Source of the DNA: DATDDB01 sp035260545
GTDB lineage: Bacteria > Pseudomonadota > Gammaproteobacteria > Burkholderiales > Gallionellaceae
Reading direction: 5' to 3'
Assembly: GCA_035260545.1 (NCBI GenBank)
Contig: DATFUZ010000024.1
Location: 46,264 to 110,263 of the forward strand
DNA length: 64,000 nt
This document shows, piece after piece, positions 16,910-29,025 of this stretch (position 1 is the stretch's first letter; each line of letters begins with the position of its first letter). The notes below the pieces were generated by a model, which was not told where the DNA came from, ran no database searches, and worked only from the letters and a program-made list of their open reading frames with translations. The position numbers and the translations under genes were made by a program.

Positions 16910-18889
16910 ATGCAGCGAGCATATTACTCTGCCACCATTTCAAACTTCCGAAAGACTTCAACGGAGGAAATTCTAGGGGCGCTGTCTATAAATAGCGAGC
17001 ACGCGCTCATTGAGACTCAGCGCAGCGCCTGGATAGCGCAAATTTCCATTCTTCGGGAAGGCCTGGCGCACCATGAGGGGGCAGTTTATTTCGAGTACTC
17101 AATTCCAAGAATGGGCAGGAGAATCGACGTCGCATTGGTGATAGGGCCCGTGATCTTCGTCCTAGAATTCAAGGTTGGTGCAACGATCTATAGTAGCAGC
17201 GCTTTTGACCAAGTCTATGACTACGCATTGGACCTTAAGAATTTTCACGATGCAAGCCACGAGCACTATATAGCACCTGTTCTAATTGCGACAGACGCGG
17301 AAGATTCCTTTGCGGCCATTTCATTGGCCCGCCATGACGACAAGGTGTTTGCGCCGATTCTCACCAACCGAACGCATGTCAGTGACGTGATTCGCGCGGT
17401 TTTGGACTCTGTCGCGCAAGGCAAGATTGACATTGCGTTGTGGGAGGCCGGCCGGTATTGTCCGACGCCGACAATTGTTGAGGCAGCACTGGCGCTGTAT
17501 AACAATCACTCCGTGGCAGACATTACTCGCAATGATGCGGGCGCCATAAACCTGAAGGTGACGTCCGAATCGCTATCCGGAATTATCAGCTCGTCACGCA
17601 AGCACTCTCAAAAGGCAATTTGCTTGGTCACCGGCGTCCCCGGCGCAGGCAAGACCTTGGTCGGTCTTGATGTGGCAACGAAGCACTCTAACGCGACGGA
17701 CGACTTGTATAGCGTCTATTTATCCGGTAATGGGCCGCTCGTGAAAATACTTTGCGAGGCGTTAGCACGAGACAAGGTGTCCCAAGGAAAGGATAGAGGC
17801 ATACCTGTTGCCATCGGAAGAGCGCGGAGTTCTGTAAAGGCCTTCATTCAGAACGTTCACCATTTTCGCGATGAGTGTCTTAAGGATGTAAATGCGGCGC
17901 CAATAGAACACGTTGCGATCTTTGATGAAGCTCAGCGCGCATGGAACAAAGAGCAAACCTCCGCGTTTATGCAACGCAAGAAGAATACGCCTAACTTCGC
18001 TATGTCGGAACCTGAGTTTCTTATTTCCTGCATGGATAGGCACCCCGATTGGGCAGTCATTGTGTGCCTAATTGGGGGTGGTCAAGAAATAAATACCGGC
18101 GAGGCCGGTATTGGAGAATGGATCCGGTCTATTGCGCGCGCCTATCCCGACTGGCACCTGTATATGTCATCGCGCCTCACCGATAGCGAATACCGCGCCG
18201 GAGCGGCCCTGGACGAGCTTAGGTCAACCATACGCGCCTCATACGTCGACGAACTGCACCTAGGCGTATCGATGAGAGCTTTTCGGGCCGAAGACGTGTC
18301 GTTATTCATAAAGCAACTGTTAGATCTAGAAGTGGAACCGGCTCGTAGAACATATGCAAAAATTAGAGAAAAGTATCCAATCGTAATCACAAGAAATTTG
18401 GCAAGGGCCAAAGCATGGCTTCGGGAGCAAGCGCGTGGCAGCGAGCGCTATGGAATTGTCGTCTCATCTCAAGCTGAGCGATTAAAGCCCCATGCAATCG
18501 ACGTTAGATCGCCAGTCGACCCGGTGCATTGGTTTCTAGACGGAAAAGATGATGTGCGTTCATCCTTCTACTTAGAGGATGTCGCAACTGAGTTCCATAT
18601 TCAGGGCTTAGAGCTGGATTGGGCTTGCGTCGCATGGGATGCGGACCTTCGCCTCGGTCGCGACAGGAAGTGGACCCACCATTCATTTCGCGGAAATGGC
18701 TGGAATAACATTAACAAACAAGAACGTCAGCAGTATCTGAAGAATGCCTATCGGGTCTTGCTTACACGAGCGCGGCAGGGAATGGTAGTCGTCGTGCCAC
18801 ATGGCGATACGGACGACCATACGCGCCGGCCCGAGTACTATGACGGGACTTACGAATATTTCAGGGAAATTGGTTTCGTGGAAATATGA
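16910..18889 (+). CDS. Nuclease-DUF2075 helicase fusion (putative defence protein)
   Basis: This 659-residue protein joins a PD-(D/E)XK-like nuclease region (RIDVALVIG then FVLEFKVG, about residues 68-90, giving D...ExK) to a DUF2075/Schlafen-like P-loop helicase domain. Walker A is GVPGAGKT (about 242), Walker B is VAIFDEAQRAW (about 334), and the C-terminal helicase motif region reads KNAYRVLLTRARQGMVVVVP. The DNA is visibly A/T-richer and uses ATA and AGA codons rare in its neighbours, which indicates transfer. Related proteins occur in phage-defence loci. DNA or RNA cleavage is inferred, not shown. A small gene follows directly. Confidence 0.8.
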   Translation: MQRAYYSATISNFRKTSTEEILGALSINSEHALIETQRSAWIAQISILREGLAHHEGAVYFEYSIPRMGRRIDVALVIGPVIFVLEFKVGATIYSSSAFDQVYDYALDLKNFHDASHEHYIAPVLIATDAEDSFAAISLARHDDKVFAPILTNRTHVSDVIRAVLDSVAQGKIDIALWEAGRYCPTPTIVEAALALYNNHSVADITRNDAGAINLKVTSESLSGIISSSRKHSQKAICLVTGVPGAGKTLVGLDVATKHSNATDDLYSVYLSGNGPLVKILCEALARDKVSQGKDRGIPVAIGRARSSVKAFIQNVHHFRDECLKDVNAAPIEHVAIFDEAQRAWNKEQTSAFMQRKKNTPNFAMSEPEFLISCMDRHPDWAVIVCLIGGGQEINTGEAGIGEWIRSIARAYPDWHLYMSSRLTDSEYRAGAALDELRSTIRASYVDELHLGVSMRAFRAEDVSLFIKQLLDLEVEPARRTYAKIREKYPIVITRNLARAKAWLREQARGSERYGIVVSSQAERLKPHAIDVRSPVDPVHWFLDGKDDVRSSFYLEDVATEFHIQGLELDWACVAWDADLRLGRDRKWTHHSFRGNGWNNINKQERQQYLKNAYRVLLTRARQGMVVVVPHGDTDDHTRRPEYYDGTYEYFREIGFVEI

Positions 18890-18901
18890 GGGATGGATGG
18901 T

Positions 18902-19294
18902 ATGGCCGAACCTAGTAAGGAATGCTGCATTTTCGAATACCTCTATCGCGACGCGTCTAACTACAAGGCGTGGGGCAAGATTCTGTTGTCGGGAGCAACT
19001 ACGGACAACGAGATTACTACACTGCGCGGCTGTCTGGAATCAGGCGAATATTTCGTCGCCGAGCAGGTCGGCATTCCGGCTGTTTACGAAGAACTGTGGA
19101 AGTTATCTGGCGGCCCCACCGAAGACGACCACGCATTACATGAGTTTGTCGGGATGCGGGAAGCGACTGAGGAAGAAATTGCGTCGATGCCGTTGTTCGG
19201 CACTTGGCGGGAACTATTACTGACATTCAAGTCGGTGGTGGCGTGGGACTACGCGCTGTCGCCGAGCTGCGCGATCTCACCGCTGGGCGCTTAG
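18902..19294 (+). CDS. Small acidic protein paired with the nuclease-helicase gene
   Basis: The product is about 130 residues, acidic and soluble, beginning MAEPSKECCIFEYLYRDA and containing ESGEYFVAEQVGIPAVYEEL and GGPTEDDHALHEFVG. I recall uncharacterised bacterial proteins of this type but no function. GAGGG stands nine bases before ATG 18902; an in-frame ATG at 18893 is the alternative. It begins 13 bases after the nuclease-helicase stop, so the two form a unit; this one may be an inhibitor, sensor or unrelated cargo. The 271 bases after it hold no gene. Confidence 0.6.
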   Translation: MAEPSKECCIFEYLYRDASNYKAWGKILLSGATTDNEITTLRGCLESGEYFVAEQVGIPAVYEELWKLSGGPTEDDHALHEFVGMREATEEEIASMPLFGTWRELLLTFKSVVAWDYALSPSCAISPLGA

Positions 19295-19565
19295 AGTGCA
19301 AAGACTAATCGCTACGACGCCGGATCGATTAAATGTATTCGGTGCAACGCGCCACACTTATTGCACCATACGAGCCGCCGCCCAGTATCCATTGAAAGTG
19401 GCCGATGGTGCGGGCCATGCAGCCGGCAAATTCCGGCTATTCCCCGCCATGCAAGTCACTCGGTATGATGCCGGCGTATAATTGAACCGCGGTTTGTTGC
19501 CTGGACACTTCCCGTGGCATGGGCGAGTGTGTTTTGCCACCTGCAGTGCTTTCTGGAGAAGGATC

Positions 19566-20867
19566 ATGCGCCCGACCCGATTCCGCTGGTTTGTAATCGC
19601 GCTTATCTTCACCATCACCCTCATCAACTATATCGACCGCTCGGCCATTTCCTACGCAATCGGGGATATTGCCCGTGATCTGCAATTCAGCCCGCAAGAC
19701 AAGGCGCTTTACAGCGGATTCATACTTTCTACTTTCAGCATTGGCTATATGCTGACGACGCTTTTCGGCGGCATCCTTGCCGACCGCCATGGCGCGCGCG
19801 TGACGCTGTTCTGGGCGGCGCTGTTATGGTCGCTGGCCAGCGGCCTCACGGGTCTGGCGGTGGGTTTCATCATGCTGGCCGGTGCGCGTGTGCTGTTGGG
19901 GGTGGCGGAGGGGCCCAATTTCCCGTCCATGAACCGGGGCATCGCCGACTGGCTTTCCAGCCGCGAGCGCGCCATTGCCCTGTCTAATTCCCTGGTGGCG
20001 GTGCCGCTGGCGCTGGCCATAGGCGCGCCTCTGGCCACGGAGCTCATCATCCGTCTAGGCTGGCGCGGCATGTTCATTGTGCTGATGCTGCTCGGCTTTG
20101 TCTGGCTGCCCTTGTGGTGGTTTTTCTTCCGGGATTTTCCCGAGCACAGCCCGCATGTGAATGCCGCCGAGCTGGAACACATACGCGACGGCCAGGCGAG
20201 CGATCGCAGCATAGACAGCAAGACCCTGCACCATCGGCGCCGGCAGGTGCGCGGCTTGTGGAAATTCCTGCTGTCCAATCCCACGCTGCTGGCGAACAAC
20301 TGGTCGTTCTTTGTGTTCGGCTATTTCCTGTTTTTCTTCATGACGTGGTTGCCGACCTACCTGGAAACTACCTACCACCTCAATCTGAGGCAAGTGGGAT
20401 TGTTCAGTATCCTGCCGTGGCTGGCAGCGGCATTTTTCCTGTGGGTTTTCGGCTATCTGTCGGATGCCTTGCTGCGTAAAACGGGCCGCTTGCGCATAGC
20501 ACGCTCCCATCCCATCTGGATTTCGCAATTGCTGGCGGGCCTGTGCATCCTGCCGGTGATCTTCGTGCACAACCTCACGGTGATGCTGCTCTTCATCTCC
20601 CTCGCGGTGGCCTTGAGCATGAGCGCGAATTCGGCGTTTTATGCCGTCAACGTGGACGTGGCGAAGGAGCGGTCCGGCACGGCGCTTGGCATCATGGATA
20701 CGTTTTTTGCGATTTCCGGATTCGCGGCACCCTTGGCCACCGGCTGGATCGTCGGTGTGACGCAGAGCTTCGATGGCGCGTTCTGGCTCATGGCGGCACT
20801 GGCCCTTTCCTCGGTCGTGGTGGTGCTCCTGTTCCATCACCCGGATCGAGGCGGGCGTTTGGAATAG
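19566..20867 (+). CDS. MFS transporter, anion:cation symporter (ACS)-like
   Basis: A twelve-helix major facilitator of 433 residues. LINYIDRSAISYAIGDIARD and GGILADRHGARVTLFWA (the loop 2-3 motif) are typical of the ACS branch that carries organic anions such as hexuronates, glucarate or phthalate. GGAG precedes ATG 19566; upstream in-frame codons are ignored because this start is the family N-terminus. No catabolic genes flank it, so the substrate is unknown. Base composition returns to the chromosomal norm here. Confidence 0.88.
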   Translation: MRPTRFRWFVIALIFTITLINYIDRSAISYAIGDIARDLQFSPQDKALYSGFILSTFSIGYMLTTLFGGILADRHGARVTLFWAALLWSLASGLTGLAVGFIMLAGARVLLGVAEGPNFPSMNRGIADWLSSRERAIALSNSLVAVPLALAIGAPLATELIIRLGWRGMFIVLMLLGFVWLPLWWFFFRDFPEHSPHVNAAELEHIRDGQASDRSIDSKTLHHRRRQVRGLWKFLLSNPTLLANNWSFFVFGYFLFFFMTWLPTYLETTYHLNLRQVGLFSILPWLAAAFFLWVFGYLSDALLRKTGRLRIARSHPIWISQLLAGLCILPVIFVHNLTVMLLFISLAVALSMSANSAFYAVNVDVAKERSGTALGIMDTFFAISGFAAPLATGWIVGVTQSFDGAFWLMAALALSSVVVVLLFHHPDRGGRLE

Positions 20868-20991
20868 CAGGATTGCGATTTCCGCATCAGGCGAGCGGTG
20901 TGTGCTGCCGGTCGCAGGTTATGCGTGAGAGATGCCCGGGATTTTCCGCCTCAGGCCAATAGCGCAGGCAGCCGACAGCGGCAGGCGAGAA

Positions 20992-21016
20992 GCGCAGCAG
21001 CCACTGACTGCTGCGC
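20992..21016 (-). terminator. Hairpin downstream of thiC
   Basis: Nine paired bases (GCGCAGCAG with CTGCTGCGC) around a seven-base loop lie 12 bases beyond the thiC stop. On the minus strand a short TTCTC follows. A plausible thiC terminator, with a weak T-run. Confidence 0.5.
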
Positions 21017-21027
21017 CCCGCCGCCGT

Positions 21028-22899
<1,872 letters not shown>

Positions 22900-22917
22900 T
22901 GATGTGCTCCAGCAGAA

Positions 22918-22943
22918 GGGAAGCACGTGGTGACACGCTTCCC
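22918..22943 (-). promoter_or_regulatory. Hairpin at the 3' edge of the TPP aptamer (expression platform)
   Basis: GGGAAGC at 22918 is complementary to GCTTCCC at 22937-22943, the 3' strand of aptamer helix P1. The hairpin competes with P1 and ends eight bases before the GGAG of thiC. This supports regulation at translation or transcription by helix switching. Confidence 0.6.
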
Positions 22944-23013
22944 TACGACGGCATTATCCGTACAGGTTCAAAGGGTATCTCTCACCTTGCGCCAAGGATG
23001 GGCAAGGACCCCC
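22938..23013 (-). ncRNA. TPP riboswitch (THI element)
   Basis: On the minus strand the region contains the canonical TPP aptamer blocks GGGGTCC, GGTGAGA, TACCCTTTGAACCTG, CGGATAATGCCG and CGTAGGGAAG in the right order. It sits 38 bases upstream of the thiC start. Binding of thiamine pyrophosphate is expected to lower thiC expression. Confidence 0.95.
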
Positions 23014-23084
23014 ACGTAAGGCGGGAAGGTACTGGAAAGCGGCCTGCAAGGCAAGCGGTTATCCGCCCCGGCCCGCGACCATTT

Positions 23085-24566
23085 CTAGCCGGCCAGTTTC
23101 TTCTTCAGGATTTCGTTCAACTGCGCCGGATTCGCCTTGCCCTGGCTGGCCTTCATGGCTTGGCCGACGAAAAAGCCGAAGAGCTTGTCTTTTCCGCTGC
23201 GGTATTCCGCCACCTTGTCGGCATTCGCAGCCAGGATGTCGTCGACGATCTTTTCAATCGCGCCGGTATCGGACACCTGCTTCAGGCCCTTGGCCTCGAT
23301 GATGGCATCGGCTTCACCGCCTTCCGCCCACATGATGCGGAACACTTCCTTCGCACCGGCGTTGGACACGGTGCCGTCGGCGATGCGTGCGAGCAGGCCG
23401 CCCAGTTGCTGCGCGGTGATGGGACATTGCGCCATCTCGAGGCCATCTCGATTCAACTGCGCGCTCATCTCGCCGGTGATCCAGTTCGCGGCCTGCTTCG
23501 CTGCCTGCTCCCCTCTCCCGCCGGGGGAGATGCTGGGGGTGGGGGAACCCGCCGTGAGTACGGCTTCAAAGAAATCCGCCATCTCGCGCGAGCTGGTGAG
23601 CACGCCCGCGTCATAGGCGGAAAGACCCAGCTCCTGGTAGCGCTGCTGCTTGGCATGCGGCAGCTCGGGCAGGGTCTGGGCGACTTCTGCCTTCCACTCC
23701 TCGCTGATCTCCAGCGGCAGCAGGTCAGGATCGGGGAAGTAGCGGTAGTCGTGCGCCTCTTCCTTGGTGCGCATCACGCGGGTTTCGCCCTTGTCGGCGT
23801 CGAACAGCACGGTGGCCTGCTCGATCTTGCCGCCGTTTTCCAGGGTGTCGATCTGCCACTGCACTTCAAAATTGATGGCCTGCTCGAGGAAGCGGAAGGA
23901 GTTGAGGTTCTTGATCTCGCGCCGCGTGCCGAACGGCGTGCCGGGCTTGTGCACCGAGACGTTGGCGTCGCAGCGGAAGGAGCCTTCCTGCATGTTGCCG
24001 TCGCAAATGCCTATCCACTGCACCAGGGTGTGCAAGGTCTTGGCATAGGCCACGGCCTCGGCGGCAGAACGCATATCCGGCTCGGAGACGATCTCAAGCA
24101 GCGGCGTGCCCGCGCGGTTGAGGTCTATGCCGCTCATGCCGTGGAAATCCTCGTGCAGCGATTTGCCGGCGTCCTCTTCCAGGTGGGCGCGGGTAAGGCG
24201 CACCACCTTCTCATAGGCGGCCTGCTTGCCCTGGGCGGGCACCTGTATGGTGAGCTGGCCTTGGCCTACCACCGGCAGGTCGAACTGCGAGATCTGGTAG
24301 CCCTTGGGCAGGTCGGGATAGAAATAATTCTTGCGCGCGAATACCGAGCGCGGCGCGATGTGCGCGCCGGTGGCAAGGCCGAACTTGATCGCGCGCTCCA
24401 CCGCGCCGCGGTTCAGCACCGGCAGCACGCCGGGCAACGCGAGGCTCACGGCGTCAGCCTGCGTGTTGGGCTCGGCGCCAAACGCCGTGGACGCGCCGGA
24501 AAAGATTTTGGATTGGGTCGAAAGCTGCGCATGCACTTCCAGACCGATGACGATTTCCCAGGTCAT
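23085..24566 (-). CDS. gatB: Asp-tRNA(Asn)/Glu-tRNA(Gln) amidotransferase subunit B
   Basis: GatB binds the misacylated tRNA and, within GatCAB, phosphorylates the glutamyl or aspartyl group before amidation. The 493-residue protein starts WEIVIGLEVHAQL and has RAGTPLLEIVSEPDM and YRYFPDPDL. Between residues about 330 and 350, exactly at the hinge to the C-terminal helical (GatB/YqeY) domain, it carries an extra segment (SPTPSISPGGRGEQA) encoded by a palindromic G/C-rich motif at about 23505-23550 that looks like an inserted dispersed repeat. It follows gatA by 24 bases. Confidence 0.96.
   Translation of the reverse strand: MTWEIVIGLEVHAQLSTQSKIFSGASTAFGAEPNTQADAVSLALPGVLPVLNRGAVERAIKFGLATGAHIAPRSVFARKNYFYPDLPKGYQISQFDLPVVGQGQLTIQVPAQGKQAAYEKVVRLTRAHLEEDAGKSLHEDFHGMSGIDLNRAGTPLLEIVSEPDMRSAAEAVAYAKTLHTLVQWIGICDGNMQEGSFRCDANVSVHKPGTPFGTRREIKNLNSFRFLEQAINFEVQWQIDTLENGGKIEQATVLFDADKGETRVMRTKEEAHDYRYFPDPDLLPLEISEEWKAEVAQTLPELPHAKQQRYQELGLSAYDAGVLTSSREMADFFEAVLTAGSPTPSISPGGRGEQAAKQAANWITGEMSAQLNRDGLEMAQCPITAQQLGGLLARIADGTVSNAGAKEVFRIMWAEGGEADAIIEAKGLKQVSDTGAIEKIVDDILAANADKVAEYRSGKDKLFGFFVGQAMKASQGKANPAQLNEILKKKLAG
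23505..23550. repeat. G/C-rich palindromic repeat inserted in frame in gatB
   Basis: The plus strand reads CTCCCCTCTCCCGCCGGGGG followed by AGATGCTGGGGGTGGGGG. Sequences of this type (CCTCTCCC...GGGGGAGA...GGGTGGGGG) are common dispersed intergenic repeats in proteobacteria. Here it adds about 14-15 codons without breaking the frame. Confidence 0.55.
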
Positions 24567-24590
24567 AAATTTTCCTTGCAGCTCCCCGAG

Positions 24591-26045
<1,455 letters not shown>

Positions 26046-26051
26046 GGCGGG

Positions 26052-26339
26052 CTACTCGATGACCTTGGGGACGAGGTACAGGCCCTGCTCCACCTGCGGG
26101 GCGACGGCCTGGAAGGCCTCGCGCTGGTTGGCTTCGGTCACCACGTCCTCGCGCAGGCGCTGGGTGAGGTCCTGGGAATGGGACATGGGCGCGACGTTTT
26201 CGGTGTCCACGGCCTGCATTTCCGCGATCAGCCCGAAGATGCCGTTCAGCTGGGCGAGGGTGGCGTCGATTTCGGTCTCGGACATGGCCAGACGGGCCAA
26301 CTGGGCCACTTTTCTGATGTCGTTGGTATTAAGTGACAT
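26052..26339 (-). CDS. gatC: Asp-tRNA(Asn)/Glu-tRNA(Gln) amidotransferase subunit C
   Basis: GatC is the small belt subunit that stabilises the GatA-GatB interface. The 95-residue form from ATG 26339 (MSLNTNDIRKVAQLARLAMS) has the usual family length and ends LREDVVTE...LVPKVIE. The longer open frame to 26492 runs into the mreB promoter and is rejected. First gene of gatCAB and divergent from mreB. Confidence 0.93.
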   Translation of the reverse strand: MSLNTNDIRKVAQLARLAMSETEIDATLAQLNGIFGLIAEMQAVDTENVAPMSHSQDLTQRLREDVVTEANQREAFQAVAPQVEQGLYLVPKVIE

Positions 26340-26472
26340 GGGGGTGAATACTTTATTGAAGCGAGCGTAATAGGGTATCATAAAAGGGTTTTGGCGGCGT
26401 GCGCCTCTGAACACGACGGCATTCCCACGGCTTGGGCTTAAATTCACACGGTAGACTTCACGGCGGACTTCG

Positions 26473-27537
26473 ATGAGCGGAATCAAGGACAATTTTTTGG
26501 GGCTATTCGGCGGTTATTTTTCCAACGACCTGGCAATTGACCTGGGCACCGCGAATACGCTGATCTGGGCGCGCGGTCACGGCCTGGTGCTGAACGAGCC
26601 CTCGGTGGTTGCGGTGCGCCAGGAAGGCGGCCCCAACGGCAAGAAAGTGATCGAGCAGGTGGGCATGGCAGCGAAGGTGATGCTGGGCCGCACCCCGGGC
26701 AATATCACCGCGATCCGCCCGATGAAGGACGGCGTGATTGCCGACTTCACCATCACTGAGCAGATGCTCAAGCATTTCATCAAGAAGGTGCACAAGTCCA
26801 GCATCTTCGCGCCCAGCCCGCGCATCGTGATCTGCGTGCCCTGCGGCTCGACTCAGGTGGAAAAGCGCGCCATCCGTGAATCCGCGTTCAGCGCCGGCGC
26901 GCGCCGCGTGGAGCTGATCGAGGAGCCGATGGCGGCCGCCATCGGCGCCGACCTGCCGGTGGAAGAGGCGACCGGCTCCATGGTGGTGGACATCGGGGGC
27001 GGCACGACCGAGGTGGGCGTGATTTCGCTGGGCGGCATGGTGTACGCCGGCTCGGTGCGCGTCGGCGGCGACAAGCTGGACGAGGCAATCATCAATTACA
27101 TCCGCCGCAACTACGGCATGCTGATCGGCGAGACCACCGCCGAGGAGCTGAAGAAGCAAATCGGCTCCGCCTTCCCCGGCAGCGAGGTGCGCGAGATGGA
27201 GGTGAAGGGCCGCAACCTGGCCGAGGGCGTGCCGCGCAGCTTCACGATTTCCAGCAACGAGATCCTCGAGGCGCTTACCGACCCGCTCAACAGCATCGTG
27301 AGCGCGGTGAAATCGGCGCTGGAACAAACGCCGCCCGAGCTCGGCGCCGACATCGCCGACAAGGGCATGGTGCTCACCGGCGGCGGCGCGCTGCTGCGCG
27401 ACATGGATCGCCTGCTGATGGAAGAAACCGGCCTGCCGGTGATCCTCGCCGACGATCCGCTCACCTGTGTGGTGCGCGGTTCCGGCCGGGCGCTGGAACA
27501 CATGGACGACCTGCGCACCGTTTTCACCAACGATTGA
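26473..27537 (+). CDS. mreB: Rod-shape-determining protein MreB
   Basis: MreB is the bacterial actin that guides the elongasome beneath the inner membrane. Features are an N-terminal amphipathic start (MSGIKDNFLGLFGGYFSND), phosphate-binding loop AIDLGTANTLIW, VDIGGGTTEVGVISLGG and the adenosine motif VLTGGGALLRDMDRLL. The 354 residues are slightly above the family norm. First gene of mreBCD-mrdA-rodA-rlpA. Confidence 0.98.
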   Translation: MSGIKDNFLGLFGGYFSNDLAIDLGTANTLIWARGHGLVLNEPSVVAVRQEGGPNGKKVIEQVGMAAKVMLGRTPGNITAIRPMKDGVIADFTITEQMLKHFIKKVHKSSIFAPSPRIVICVPCGSTQVEKRAIRESAFSAGARRVELIEEPMAAAIGADLPVEEATGSMVVDIGGGTTEVGVISLGGMVYAGSVRVGGDKLDEAIINYIRRNYGMLIGETTAEELKKQIGSAFPGSEVREMEVKGRNLAEGVPRSFTISSNEILEALTDPLNSIVSAVKSALEQTPPELGADIADKGMVLTGGGALLRDMDRLLMEETGLPVILADDPLTCVVRGSGRALEHMDDLRTVFTND

Positions 27538-27601
27538 TTCTAGTCGCCAACGACAGAGTATCGCGGGCGATTGATTTTTGCGGGTCAGGCCCGCGCATTG
27601 G

Positions 27602-28510
27602 ATGGATCATACCAGTTCAGTAAAGTTTTTTAACCGGGGCCCCAGTCCTGTCGTCAGGTTGGTGTTCTTTACGCTGCTGTCCCTGCTGCTGCTGGTCGTC
27701 GATTCGCGCCACCAGTATCTGGAGTCCACCCGCAACGTGCTTTCCACGGTCATCTATCCGCTGCAGCGCCTGACGGCGCTGCCGCCCATCCTGTGGCGCG
27801 GCGCGGATGACTTCTTTACCTCGCATGCGAGGCTGGAAAGCGACAACAGCACGCTGCGCATGCAGCACTCTGAGGATGGGGCGCGGCTGGTGAAGCTGGA
27901 AGGCCTTGAAGCCGAAAACACGCTGCTGCGCAACATGCTGGGGATGCGCCAGCGCCTGGATTTGCCGATGAAGGTGGCCGAGGTGCTGTATACCGAGCGC
28001 GACCCGTCGCGCCACATGGTGCTGGTCAATCTGGGACAGGCCGATGTGCAGCCCGGCGAGGCTGTGCTCGACAGCACCGGGCTGGTAGGCCAGGTCACCC
28101 GCGTGCATCCCATGCTTTCCGAAGTGACGCTGATCACCGACAAGGACCGCGAGGTGCCGGTGCAGGTCGTGCGCAACGGGCTGCGGATGATCGTTTTCGG
28201 GTCGGGCAAGTCCAACGAACTCGAACTGCGCTATGCACCGATCAACGCCGATCTCAAGGAAGGCGACGTGCTGGAGACTTCGGGGCTTGGCGGCACCTAC
28301 CCGCCGGGCCTGCCCGTAGCCAGGGTCACGCATATCGAACGCGACCCGGTATATGCCTTTGCGCACGTGCAGTGCGAGCCGGTCACCGGCGTGAACAGCC
28401 AGCACTGGCTGTTCATCCTCGCCGGCTTGCAGAAGCTGCCGCCGCGCCCGGGCGAGGGCGAGGAGGGTTCGCACGGGAAGGCGCACAAGCCCGCAAGGAG
28501 CGCGCGATGA
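27602..28510 (+). CDS. mreC: Rod-shape-determining protein MreC
   Basis: MreC is the bitopic periplasmic scaffold of the elongasome. One N-terminal membrane segment (VRLVFFTLLSLLLLVV, about residues 14-32) is followed by a coiled coil (LESDNSTLRMQ...LEGLEAENTLLRN) and the beta-rich MreC domain (VLDSTGLVGQVTRVHPMLSE). ATG 27602 has a poor ribosome site; an upstream TTG at 27578 is the alternative. The stop overlaps the mreD ATG (ATGA). Confidence 0.94.
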   Translation: MDHTSSVKFFNRGPSPVVRLVFFTLLSLLLLVVDSRHQYLESTRNVLSTVIYPLQRLTALPPILWRGADDFFTSHARLESDNSTLRMQHSEDGARLVKLEGLEAENTLLRNMLGMRQRLDLPMKVAEVLYTERDPSRHMVLVNLGQADVQPGEAVLDSTGLVGQVTRVHPMLSEVTLITDKDREVPVQVVRNGLRMIVFGSGKSNELELRYAPINADLKEGDVLETSGLGGTYPPGLPVARVTHIERDPVYAFAHVQCEPVTGVNSQHWLFILAGLQKLPPRPGEGEEGSHGKAHKPARSAR

Positions 28511-29025
28511 ACATGATGCTGCAAAAGGACCGCGAGTTCATGCTGCCGGCGCGGCCGGCCTTCATCGCCGCCAGTTTTCTCGTCGCGCTGATCTTCAACG
28601 GGCTGCCATGGAGCGGCATGTGGCTGGCATTGCGCCCGGACATGGTCGCGCTGGTGCTGCTGTACTGGTGTACGCACAAGCCCTACCGCATCGGCATCGG
28701 CTTCGCGTGGATAATAGGCATCCTCGCCGACGTCGCCGACGCCAGCCTGTTCGGCCAGCATGCGCTGGCCTACACCCTGCTCGCCTTCGGCGGCATCGTG
28801 CTGCACCGCCGGGTGCAGATGTTCAATCTGCGGCAACAGACCTTCCAGGTGTTCCTGCTGCTGCTCGCAGCCTATGCCGCCTACGCCGGGGTGCACTGGG
28901 TGATTCAGGGCCGCTTTGCCTGGGGCTATATGCTGGGCAGCGTGACCTCCGCCCTGTGCTGGGCGCCGATGACGCTGCTGCTGCAAGCCCTGCGGCATCC
29001 ACGGGGCGGCTCCGAGCGCCAATGA
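28507..29025 (+). CDS. mreD: Rod-shape-determining protein MreD
   Basis: A 172-residue polytopic inner-membrane protein of the elongasome with five to six hydrophobic segments (FIAASFLVALIFNGL, MVALVLLYWCTHKP, GIGFAWIIGILADV and others). The conserved family segment YRIGIGFAWIIGILADV is clear. It overlaps mreC upstream and mrdA downstream by four bases each, so translation is probably coupled. Confidence 0.93.
   Translation: MNMMLQKDREFMLPARPAFIAASFLVALIFNGLPWSGMWLALRPDMVALVLLYWCTHKPYRIGIGFAWIIGILADVADASLFGQHALAYTLLAFGGIVLHRRVQMFNLRQQTFQVFLLLLAAYAAYAGVHWVIQGRFAWGYMLGSVTSALCWAPMTLLLQALRHPRGGSERQ

Noticed and set aside
28608..29021. Upstream extension of the mrdA frame
   Set aside because: It overlaps mreD entirely and the translation lacks homology; ATG 29022 overlaps the mreD stop as usual in this operon.
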